Shown here piece by piece: positions 46,791 through 54,543 of a stretch of DNA of 64,000 nucleotides. A program made the translations under genes and the position numbers. The notes below the pieces were generated by a model. That model had not been told where the DNA came from, searched no databases, and worked only from the letters and a program-made list of their open reading frames with translations. Origin of the DNA: DASPSM01 sp963800135 (GTDB lineage Bacteria > Planctomycetota > Planctomycetia > Planctomycetales > Planctomycetaceae); contig CAWCZR010000004.1 in NCBI GenBank assembly GCA_963800135.1, forward strand, positions 1,488,001 through 1,552,000, given 5' to 3'. Position 1 is the first letter of the stretch. Each line of letters starts with the position of its first letter.

Positions 46791-49235
46791 ATGTCTCGCC
46801 TGATTGTTCGCGGATCGGCGTGTCTGTTCCTCCTCGCTCTCGTTGCGACCTCCGCCCGCGCGGCCGACCCCGTCGACCTGACGAATGCCACGGTCGTGAT
46901 TCGCAGCGGCAACCTGCCCGCGGCCGAGAAGATCGCCCCGGTGATCCTCACTGAGGAAATCGCCAAGCGGTCCGGCGTCTCCTGGCCGATCGTCACACGT
47001 TGGCCGGCAGCTGGAAACAACTCGGCCGTGATTGCCGTTTGCGGCACGTCGATCCCCGCCGATTGGGCCGCTCACCTGCCCGCTGAGTTACTGGCCGATC
47101 TGAGATCGCAGTCGCACAAGGCGGAGGGTTTCCACATCCGCGTCCTGCCCGCTGAGGCCAAGCGTGCGGCGACAGTTTTGGTGGTCGGCAACGACTCGCG
47201 GGGCGCGATGTTTGGCGCGGGCAAGCTGTTGCGGAACCTCGAGTGGACCAGCGGAACGGTCCGTCTGCCCGCCGATTTTTCGATCGATCTCTCCCCGGAT
47301 CGTGCAATCCGCGGGCATCAGATCGGCTATCGGCCGACGGCCAACAGTTACGACGCGTGGACGCTCGAGCAGCTCGAGCAGTATTTCCGCGACATGGTCA
47401 TCTTCGGCGCCAACTCGGTCGAGAGCATTCCGCTGCACGAACGCCCTTCGCCCCTGATGAAGTACAGTCGCGACCTGGTCAACACGAAATTTGCCGAGCT
47501 GTGCGAGAAGTACGATCTCGATCACTGGGCCTGGATCCCGCTCGAGCTGATTCTGCCCAGTCCCGAAAAAGAGTCGGCCTTCCTCGCCAAGCAAGAGGCC
47601 TTCTTCAAATCGTGCCGCCGACTCGACGCCGTGTTCCTGCCCGGAGGTGACCCCGGCGACAACCACACGAAGGAGTTGATGCCCTACGCCGAGCGGATGG
47701 CCGCACTGTTGCGGAAGTATCACCCCAAGGCCACGGTCTGGATTTCGCTGCAGCGGTTCTCCGACGCCGACACCAACGAGTTCTTCCAGTACCTGGCGAC
47801 GAAAAAGCCCGACTGGTATGGCGGCACGGTGATGGGGCCCAGCAGCGCATCGATGGAATTCAACCGACAGCGCACGCCGAAGCGCTACAAGCTTCGCTGG
47901 TATCCGGACATCACCCACATCGTCCGCTGCCAGTACCCGATTCCGTGGCTCGATCCGGCTTGGGGCGTGACGCTGGGTCGTGAAGGGGTGAACCCCCGGC
48001 CGGTCGATTATGCGGCCATTTACCGGAACGACTATCGCTTTACGGACGGCTTCCTATCGTACTCCGACGGCATTCATGACGACTTCAACAAGTGCCTCTG
48101 GAGCCAGTTGGCCTGGCAGCCCGACGTTTCTCCCCGCGCGGTCGCGGTCGAATATGCTCGTTATTTCTTCCGACCCGACCTGGCTCAGGCCGGGGCCGAC
48201 GGGATGCTGGCGCTCGAAACGAACTTGCGCGGCGGCATCGCCGCCAACGCGTCGATCGACGGCACCTTGCTGCAGTGGCAAGCACTCGAGCGAAAACTGG
48301 CGGGCACCCACGTGAACTGGCGGTTCGCCCTGCACCTGTTCCGCGCGTACTATGACGCCTACACGCGGCAGCGGGCGCTCTACGAACGGGACCTCGAACA
48401 CGAGGCGCTCGCCAAGCTAGGCGAGGCGCCCCGAATCGGTCCCTCGGCCGCGCTGGCCGGCGCCCGCGAAATCTTGAACCGCGCCCTCTCACAGCCGCAG
48501 CACGCCGAGTGGCACAAGCACATCGAGATGCTGGCCCAGCAGCTGTTCGACGTCATTGGCCTGCAGACGAGCGTTCCCAAGTACCAGGCAAGCGGCTACG
48601 AACGGGGCTGCTCGCTCGACTTCATCGACTATCCGCTCAACGACCGGTGGTGGCTCAAAAGCGAGTTCGAGAAAATCGCCAAACTCTTGAACCGCACCAC
48701 TCAATTGGAGCGGATCGATGTCATTTGCAACTGGGAGAATCCGGGCGAAGGCGGATTTTACGACGTGATCGGCGATGTGTCCCGCTCGCCACACATTCCC
48801 AAGCTGTTCAATGCGGGAGACGCGATGCTGCACTTTCGCGACCTGCCGATGCCCACGCAGCGTTGGATGCGGGAGAAGCCACGGCCCATCCGCTTTGCCT
48901 GGCACAAGTATCTCAACACGGTGCCGGCCGGGATCACCTACACCGGACTCGATCCGCAGGCACACTACACCGTCAAGCTGTTCGCCCAGGGGCCGTCGCC
49001 TCTGTTGATCGATGGTGAGCCCGCGCACCTGTTGCGCAAGGGCGAGAAGTACGACGAGGTGACCGAGCAGGAGTTCGACGTGCCCGCGACCGCCGTCAAG
49101 GACGGCCGCATCGTTCTCAACTGGGCCAAAATCGATCAGAGCCATCTGAACTGGCGGCAACACCACTATGTGACCGACATTTGGGTGATCCGCCACAAAC
49201 CGACGACCCAAGTCACGCATTCCTCATCGAAATGA
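46791..49235 (+). CDS. Secreted glycoside-hydrolase-like protein
   Basis: ATG 46791 gives 814 residues with a signal peptide (GSACLFLLALVATSARA). The N-terminal ~170 residues resemble the GH20/GH67 domain 2 type fold (IAPVILTEEIAKRSG, VVGNDSRGAMFGAGKLLRNL). A TIM-barrel-like middle includes GHQIGYRPTANSYDAWTLEQL, VFLPGGDPGDNH, SLQRFSDADTNEFF and PIPWLDPAWGVTLGREG. A beta-rich C-terminal domain follows. The catalytic acids cannot be confirmed. The open frame extends upstream to 45972, but that segment overlaps DUF711. The methyltransferase start overlaps its stop as ATGA. Confidence 0.75.
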   Translation: MSRLIVRGSACLFLLALVATSARAADPVDLTNATVVIRSGNLPAAEKIAPVILTEEIAKRSGVSWPIVTRWPAAGNNSAVIAVCGTSIPADWAAHLPAELLADLRSQSHKAEGFHIRVLPAEAKRAATVLVVGNDSRGAMFGAGKLLRNLEWTSGTVRLPADFSIDLSPDRAIRGHQIGYRPTANSYDAWTLEQLEQYFRDMVIFGANSVESIPLHERPSPLMKYSRDLVNTKFAELCEKYDLDHWAWIPLELILPSPEKESAFLAKQEAFFKSCRRLDAVFLPGGDPGDNHTKELMPYAERMAALLRKYHPKATVWISLQRFSDADTNEFFQYLATKKPDWYGGTVMGPSSASMEFNRQRTPKRYKLRWYPDITHIVRCQYPIPWLDPAWGVTLGREGVNPRPVDYAAIYRNDYRFTDGFLSYSDGIHDDFNKCLWSQLAWQPDVSPRAVAVEYARYFFRPDLAQAGADGMLALETNLRGGIAANASIDGTLLQWQALERKLAGTHVNWRFALHLFRAYYDAYTRQRALYERDLEHEALAKLGEAPRIGPSAALAGAREILNRALSQPQHAEWHKHIEMLAQQLFDVIGLQTSVPKYQASGYERGCSLDFIDYPLNDRWWLKSEFEKIAKLLNRTTQLERIDVICNWENPGEGGFYDVIGDVSRSPHIPKLFNAGDAMLHFRDLPMPTQRWMREKPRPIRFAWHKYLNTVPAGITYTGLDPQAHYTVKLFAQGPSPLLIDGEPAHLLRKGEKYDEVTEQEFDVPATAVKDGRIVLNWAKIDQSHLNWRQHHYVTDIWVIRHKPTTQVTHSSSK

Positions 49236-50011
49236 GTGAGTCCGACGCTCGCATTCACGCGCAGGCGGCGGTCGGTTTCGGCCGCGCGGCCGATGCGTAC
49301 GAGCGCGGGCGACCCGACTACCCGGCGGCTGCCATCGCGCACTTGTTGGGCGTATTGAACGTCACCGGCAATTCACGCGTGGTCGAGCTGGGAGCCGGGA
49401 CAGGAAAGTTCACAGCGCACCTGGCGGCAACCGGTGCACACGTCATCGCCATCGAGCCCGTGGCCAATATGCGGGCCCGGCTGAGTGCTCAGCTGCCGAG
49501 CGTGCACGTCGTCGACGGAACGGCCGAGGCGATCCCGCTGGCCGATCAAAGCGTGGATGCGGTGTTCGCGGCCCAGGCGTTTCACTGGTTCGCAGCCGAT
49601 CGCGCGCTCGCGGAGATTTCTCGCGTCCTCAAGCCAGGCGGCGGACTCGGCTTGATTTGGAACGTGCGCGACGAAGCGCTTCCCTGGGTCCGCCGGTTGA
49701 CCGCCATCCTCGACCCGCACGAAGCCGGCACACCGCGCTATCGGACCCTGGAATGGATGGCCGCCTTTCGGCAGTCCGATCGGCTGAGTCCGCTGGAATC
49801 GCGGACGTTCCCGCACTTGCAACAGCTGACACCGAGCGCACTCATCGACCGAGTGGCGTCGATCAGCTTTATCGCCGCAATGCCCGAAGCCGAGCGCGCC
49901 CACGTTCTCGCCCAAGTCCGCGCGTTGATCGACACCGATCCGGCCCTCGGCGGACGCGAACACTTTGAGATGCCCTACGAGACGCGCACCTATTGGTGCC
50001 GGCGACTCTGA
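49232..50011 (+). CDS. Class I SAM-dependent methyltransferase
   Basis: ATG 49232 overlaps the upstream stop by four bases, so it is translationally coupled to the secreted glycoside-hydrolase-like gene, an odd pairing. The protein has 259 residues. Motif I is RVVELGAGTGKFT, then IEPVANMRA, DGTAEAIPLADQSVDAVFAAQAFHWF and a terminal WCRRL. It methylates a small molecule, but the substrate is unknown. Confidence 0.85.
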   Translation: MSESDARIHAQAAVGFGRAADAYERGRPDYPAAAIAHLLGVLNVTGNSRVVELGAGTGKFTAHLAATGAHVIAIEPVANMRARLSAQLPSVHVVDGTAEAIPLADQSVDAVFAAQAFHWFAADRALAEISRVLKPGGGLGLIWNVRDEALPWVRRLTAILDPHEAGTPRYRTLEWMAAFRQSDRLSPLESRTFPHLQQLTPSALIDRVASISFIAAMPEAERAHVLAQVRALIDTDPALGGREHFEMPYETRTYWCRRL

Positions 50012-50052
50012 TCGAGCGCGAGGCGACTCATCTCCACAACGATCGCTCGGAA

Positions 50053-50108
50053 TCACGCGCGGCAGAATTGCGATTGCCGCTGCATCATGCGCGGCAAAAC
50101 TGGGACTG
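50053..50108 (-). repeat. Imperfect 24-nt duplicate of a gene's 3' end, 32-nt period
   Basis: Bases 50085-50108 carry the last codons and stop of the 50085 gene. A copy at 50053-50076 matches at 19 of 24 positions and again reads QSQFCRA-stop when followed in phase. It lies between two convergent genes. Confidence 0.6.
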
Positions 50109-51353
50109 AGCCGGCGCGCGGTACGTGACGTCGAGGTGCGGCGTCTCCAGTCGGCTGTGCCCGGCAACTTTGGAGTCGAGGCAGCTTTCGAGAATTCCGC
50201 AAACGATCTGCGTCCGCTCGACCGGGTAGGGCGCGACTCCGGTCGCGAACATCTCCTCGATCTTGGATCCCAAGGAAGCGGAATAGGTGACGTTCGGCGT
50301 CGGCGTGAGGAAGAACTGCGTCGAAAGTAAGTCGGTCGACCCCTTGAGCCGGCAGGCAAACGTGTAGTCGGCAACGGCGCCGTTGAGCATGAGCAAGGTC
50401 GTCCGCGTTCCGTCGCGCCGCTCGATGAAGTAGGCCGCCGGTTGCGGCACAATCTTTGGCAGCACACCGCTTCCGACCAGATCCTGCGGCCGCGCGTCTT
50501 CGGTCGTCTTGCCCAGGATTTTGTCGGAGCGCGAGAGGGCCGCCTCCAGCAGGCGCTTGGAATAGCGTCCCTGCTCGCCGGCTTCCCACACGGCCGGACC
50601 TTCGATCAGCTGCACCGATTTGATCCCGGTTTCGCCGCCGCGCCGGCGTTCGACCATGCACTGCATGCCCTCGAGCGCGTGATAGTCCATCGGATCGGAG
50701 GAGCCGACGCCGACCATCAGCGCTTCCTCGATCTCGCTTTCCAGCGGCAACTCCAGCTCGGGGAGCCGCCAGGTTACGGGCAGCGACGAACCGGCAAGCA
50801 TCGGGAACTTGAGCCGCTTGGAATCGGCCACCATTTCCGACGCTTTGCGGAAGCTATAGGACAGGTGCTTGTCGTTATAAACCGGGACCGCCCGGCCGTC
50901 TCGCTCGAAGACCTCGACGCACTGCTTGAAGAACTCGTACCGCGGATAGAGAATTTGGCCCTTCGCGTTGTGGGGATAATCGCCGTGCTCGCCGACGATC
51001 AACACAGCATCGACGGCCAGCTTGTCGCCGCCGCAGCGGAGCGCTTGCGCGATCGTCGGGTAGACGGTGAAGCCAAAGCTGCGGGCTCGCTCGCCGCTCA
51101 AGTCACCGGCCGGCTTCTGATCGACGTATGCGGAGACGATCTGCATGTTCGGCTGATGCCAGTGCCCTTCTTGCGGGTAACCGACCAGAAACCGGTCGCC
51201 GATATGCTGCGTATGCGATTGGTAGAACCAGACGGTCGACACCAGCGCGATGCGTTTGGGTTTGGCGGCGCCGGCAGCAAGCGCCGCCGGACTGAGGCCG
51301 GCCAGCGCAATGGCCGAGCCGGATGTCGCAAGAAATTCTCGGCGAGAAACCAT
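50085..51353 (-). CDS. Secreted protein of unknown family, paralogue A
   Basis: ATG 51353 overlaps the stop of the upstream paralogue by one base. The protein has 422 residues with a Tat-type start (SRREFLATSGSAIALAGL). Its body includes VSTVWFYQSHTQHIGDRFLVG, VDAVLIVGEHGDYPHN, LYPRYEFFKQCVEVF, NDKHLSYSFRKASEM and FPMLAGSSLPVTWRLP. It shares these segments with the paralogue upstream. I recognise no catalytic family. The pair appears to be exported or lipoprotein-like and of one operon. Confidence 0.72.
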   Translation of the reverse strand: MVSRREFLATSGSAIALAGLSPAALAAGAAKPKRIALVSTVWFYQSHTQHIGDRFLVGYPQEGHWHQPNMQIVSAYVDQKPAGDLSGERARSFGFTVYPTIAQALRCGGDKLAVDAVLIVGEHGDYPHNAKGQILYPRYEFFKQCVEVFERDGRAVPVYNDKHLSYSFRKASEMVADSKRLKFPMLAGSSLPVTWRLPELELPLESEIEEALMVGVGSSDPMDYHALEGMQCMVERRRGGETGIKSVQLIEGPAVWEAGEQGRYSKRLLEAALSRSDKILGKTTEDARPQDLVGSGVLPKIVPQPAAYFIERRDGTRTTLLMLNGAVADYTFACRLKGSTDLLSTQFFLTPTPNVTYSASLGSKIEEMFATGVAPYPVERTQIVCGILESCLDSKVAGHSRLETPHLDVTYRAPAQSQFCRA

Positions 51354-52561
51354 CACGTTCTCCAAAAGGTCGATTCGTCGCCGACCCGGTAAGCGACCGC
51401 CAGGTGCGGCGTTTCGATCCGCTTCTGCCCCTGCCACAGCGATTCGACGCCGGCCGCCGTCAACCCGGTGGTCAAGAGCGTCCGCTCGATGGGCCGCGGG
51501 CTCCGGCCGGTCAGGAACATCGTCTCAGCCTGGTGCGCCAGCGGGCTGAAGAAATTGCAAACGTCGCGATGAGGCAGGTACATCAAGCAGGACAGGATTT
51601 CCTTTGACCCCTTCAGGTGCGCCGCGAATGTCATGTCGCTGACGAGGCCGTTGAGCAACAGCATGGTCGCCTTGAGGCCGTCGCGATATTCGATGCGGTA
51701 GGCGACGGGCGCTTTCACAAGTTTGCGAACGTCGGCGTCGCTGGGATAAATGTCGCTGTAACCGGAACGAGCGGAACCGAGCTGGATGCTGCGACACAAA
51801 CAGGCGGAGAACAGGCGTGGATCCCAGCCGCCGGCCTGCCACGATCCGGCGCTCATCCGTTTCCAGACGTCGTCCCCGCGGATCGCCTGCACGGCCGCCA
51901 CGCCCGTCTCGCCGCCGTGGCGCCGCTCGACCATGCACTGAATCGTTTCGAGCACGTGAAAGTCGTAGCTGTCGACGGTGCCATAGCCGATCGCCATCAC
52001 TTCGGCGGGAGACTCGTTGTACGGAAAGTCGATGGCCGGAAGCCTCCGAGTGACCGGCAGAGACGACCCAGCCATCAAGGGGAAGCCGAGCGCTCGCGAC
52101 GTTGCGACCATCTCCCGCGCATGGTCCCAGCTCCACGAGAGATGTTTGTCGTTGAAGATCGGAACGCTTCGCCCGCTTTTGCGGAACACATCGATGATCT
52201 GCGCGAAGAACTCATAGCGCGGATAAAGGGTCTGCCCCTTTTCGTTGCGCGGATACGTCCCGTGCTCGCCGATAAGCAAGACGCCGTCGACGCTGAGGGT
52301 GCGGCCTCCGTCCGTCAGCGCGTCGGCGATCGTCGCAGCCAGCCGCATCCGGGGAAATTCGGTGGCGCGCGAGCGGCTGAGGTCGCTCGCGGGCCGCTGG
52401 TCGACATAGAGCGCGACGACGTCGGCCTCGGGCTTATGGTGCCGGCCTTCCCAGCCGTAACCAAACAAGAAGCGGTCGACGATGTGCTGCGCGTGGGAGA
52501 ACTTGCGGTACTCAGTGACGACGGCAGCCAAACGAGGGCGAGTGTTCTGGCGGGGGCTCAA
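51353..52561 (-). CDS. Protein of unknown family, paralogue B
   Basis: The protein has 402 residues from a TTG at 52561. There is no signal peptide, unlike paralogue A. Matching segments include VVTEYRKFSHAQHIVDRFLFG, VDGVLLIGEHGTYPRN, LYPRYEFFAQIIDVF, NDKHLSWSWDHAREM and FPLMAGSSLPVTRRLP, so the two arose by tandem duplication. The start may be wrong, since the usual family start might lie further upstream or have been lost. Expression is coupled to paralogue A. Confidence 0.68.
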   Translation of the reverse strand: MSPRQNTRPRLAAVVTEYRKFSHAQHIVDRFLFGYGWEGRHHKPEADVVALYVDQRPASDLSRSRATEFPRMRLAATIADALTDGGRTLSVDGVLLIGEHGTYPRNEKGQTLYPRYEFFAQIIDVFRKSGRSVPIFNDKHLSWSWDHAREMVATSRALGFPLMAGSSLPVTRRLPAIDFPYNESPAEVMAIGYGTVDSYDFHVLETIQCMVERRHGGETGVAAVQAIRGDDVWKRMSAGSWQAGGWDPRLFSACLCRSIQLGSARSGYSDIYPSDADVRKLVKAPVAYRIEYRDGLKATMLLLNGLVSDMTFAAHLKGSKEILSCLMYLPHRDVCNFFSPLAHQAETMFLTGRSPRPIERTLLTTGLTAAGVESLWQGQKRIETPHLAVAYRVGDESTFWRT

Positions 52562-52884
52562 ATTTCGGCTCGGAATTTGCTGATTCGGTGGGTGGCTTCG
52601 TGTGCCGGGGGGGATTCCACATCATACCGGTGCACCTGCCGGTCGCCGCAAGTCTGGCGGACCCCGTCGGTTTGAACGAAAAACGGGGCTCGCGGTGGGA
52701 GCGACCGCAGTGCTTCCTGCAACGCCAAGTCGAATCCGCAGGGTGGCGGGCGTACAATTACGAGGGAGCAATGCCGGAACCAAGCAGTCATAATGGGGTG
52801 AGGTTGGCCGCGAACGGGTCGATTCGCACCGCGGCGACGCACGTGCAGAATTTCCCCGGCCTTCTGTAAAAAGGGGAGCGAGAG
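52562..52884. other. Divergent intergenic region, 323 bases
   Basis: No gene is seen. It carries the promoters for the paralogue operon (minus) and the Gly-rich TPR gene (plus). The right end has the ribosome site GGGGAGCGAGAG before ATG 52885. Confidence 0.45.
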
Positions 52885-54372
52885 ATGTTGCATCGGTGGA
52901 AGAGATTGATGTTCGCCGCGATTGCCATGAGCTGCGCGGCCATGATGCTGCCCAGCAGCGCCGAAGCCCGCGGGGGCGGAGGCGGCGGTGGGGGACGTGG
53001 GGGCGGAGGCGGCGGCGGTGCACGTGGCTTTAGCGGTGGCGGTGGTGCCCGCGGGTTTTCCGGCGGCAGCGCCTATCGCGGATTTTCGCCCAGCGGAGGA
53101 AACTTCGCGAATCACGGCAATTGGAATGGTGGAGGAAACTGGAACGGCGGCTCCTGGCGGGGCGGTGGATGGAACCGCGGCGGCTGGAACCGTGGATGGG
53201 GCTGGGGCGGTTGGGGCTGGGCGATTGGCGCAGGGTATTGGGGCTTCGGTGCACCGTATTGGTACGGCGGATACCCCTTCTGGTACGACACCCTGGCGAC
53301 CGGCGCGTACGTGAATCCGTATTACACCAACTCTTACGATTACGGTGGGTATGACTACGGTGCCCCGATCCCGCAGTCTCCGGCCCAAAGTCAGAACCAG
53401 CCTCCTCAGGACGATCCGCACTTCGCGGCGGCACGGGCTGCCTTCTACGCCGGAAACTACCAAGAGGCGCTGCGCGAAATTACCCAGGCCATTGCCGATA
53501 TGCCCGGCAGCGACGACGTTCACGAATTTCACGGCCTGGTCTTGTTCGCGATGGGCGACTACCAGAAGGCGGCGGCCATCGCGCACACGACGCTCGACGC
53601 CGGCCCTGGCTGGAACTGGAACGTCGTCCAGACCCTTTACCCGTCGGTCGACACCTATACGCAGCAACTTCGCGGGTTAGAGCACTACATTTCGGAGCAT
53701 CCGAATCAGGCGTCTACCCGCTTCCTGCTCGGTTACGAATACCTGACGCTCGGACACTTGAATGCCGCACGGCGGCAGTTCGATCGCGTCGTCGCGCTGG
53801 AGCCGCGTGACCAGCTGGCCAAGAACATCGTGGCCGGCCTGGCCAAAGCTCCGGGCGTCACCGGGCAGCCGCCAGTCGCTTCCGGGGGCACTAATCCGTC
53901 GGGCAGCACGACCGGCACTACTCCGAGTGGCACGCCGGGCGGAACACCTGGTGCAACGATGAAAGTGCCGCAGGGTCCCGGAACTCCGGGAGGCCAGGGA
54001 CCGAACGGACCGAGTAATCCGAGCACCGGCCCGACCATGCCGGCCACTCCCCCTCAGCCGTCAGCTCCGGCGGCGAACGGTGCGATTTCGGCTCAGGCGC
54101 TCAACGGCTCCTGGAAGTCGAGCCCGGCTCCCGGCGTCACCATCGAAGCCACTCTGCAGGCCGACAAGCACTTCACTTGGAAGTTCACCGAAGGTGGACA
54201 GAACAAGAGCTTCAGCGGCACTTACACGCTGCAGGGTGACAACCTCGTGCTCACGCGAGACGAGGACGGCCAGAAGATGGACGGCACCGTTACCCTGAGC
54301 GGGAACAAAGGCTTCCGGTTCCGCTTGCGGAACACGGATCCCAACGACCCCGGCTTGGAGTTTTCGAAGTAG
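52885..54372 (+). CDS. Gly-rich secreted TPR protein with C-terminal beta domain
   Basis: The protein has 495 residues. A signal peptide (LMFAAIAMSCAAMMLPSSAEA) precedes a long Gly/Arg/Trp/Asn-rich region (GGGGGGGGRGGGGGGG, NWNGGGNWNGGSWRGGG). TPR helices follow (FAAARAAFYAGNYQEALREI, FHGLVLFAMGDYQKAAAIA), then a Pro/Gly/Thr linker, then a ~90-residue lipocalin-like beta domain (GSWKSSPAPGVTIEATLQ, FSGTYTLQGDNLVLTRDEDG). It ends in a strong terminator region. Extracellular protein interaction is the likely role. Confidence 0.78.
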   Translation: MLHRWKRLMFAAIAMSCAAMMLPSSAEARGGGGGGGGRGGGGGGGARGFSGGGGARGFSGGSAYRGFSPSGGNFANHGNWNGGGNWNGGSWRGGGWNRGGWNRGWGWGGWGWAIGAGYWGFGAPYWYGGYPFWYDTLATGAYVNPYYTNSYDYGGYDYGAPIPQSPAQSQNQPPQDDPHFAAARAAFYAGNYQEALREITQAIADMPGSDDVHEFHGLVLFAMGDYQKAAAIAHTTLDAGPGWNWNVVQTLYPSVDTYTQQLRGLEHYISEHPNQASTRFLLGYEYLTLGHLNAARRQFDRVVALEPRDQLAKNIVAGLAKAPGVTGQPPVASGGTNPSGSTTGTTPSGTPGGTPGATMKVPQGPGTPGGQGPNGPSNPSTGPTMPATPPQPSAPAANGAISAQALNGSWKSSPAPGVTIEATLQADKHFTWKFTEGGQNKSFSGTYTLQGDNLVLTRDEDGQKMDGTVTLSGNKGFRFRLRNTDPNDPGLEFSK

Positions 54373-54378
54373 TTGAGT

Positions 54379-54417
54379 GTCAGGCCGGCGTCTCCCTAGA
54401 GGCGCACTCGGCCTGAC
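54379..54417. other. Hairpin after the Gly-rich TPR gene
   Basis: GTCAGGCCG (54379-54387) pairs perfectly with CGGCCTGAC (54409-54417), with an inner GCG/CGC pair. No U-tract follows. It is probably an mRNA 3' structure or a first part of a double terminator. Confidence 0.55.
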
Positions 54418-54437
54418 TACAGTTTGTCGTCAATGCG

Positions 54438-54472
54438 AGACGGGACGCTCCTCGGGGCGTCCCGTCTTTTTT
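54438..54472 (+). terminator. Strong intrinsic terminator
   Basis: AGACGGGACGC (54438-54448) pairs with GCGTCCCGTCT (54457-54467) and is followed by T's to 54472. It ends transcription of the Gly-rich TPR gene, between convergent genes. Confidence 0.85.
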
Positions 54473-54543
54473 GCTGCGCGGCGTGAGCCCGCCGAGTTTT
54501 TCCGAGCGATGGAGTCGGCTGTGCGAATGTCTTCTGGCGCCCC

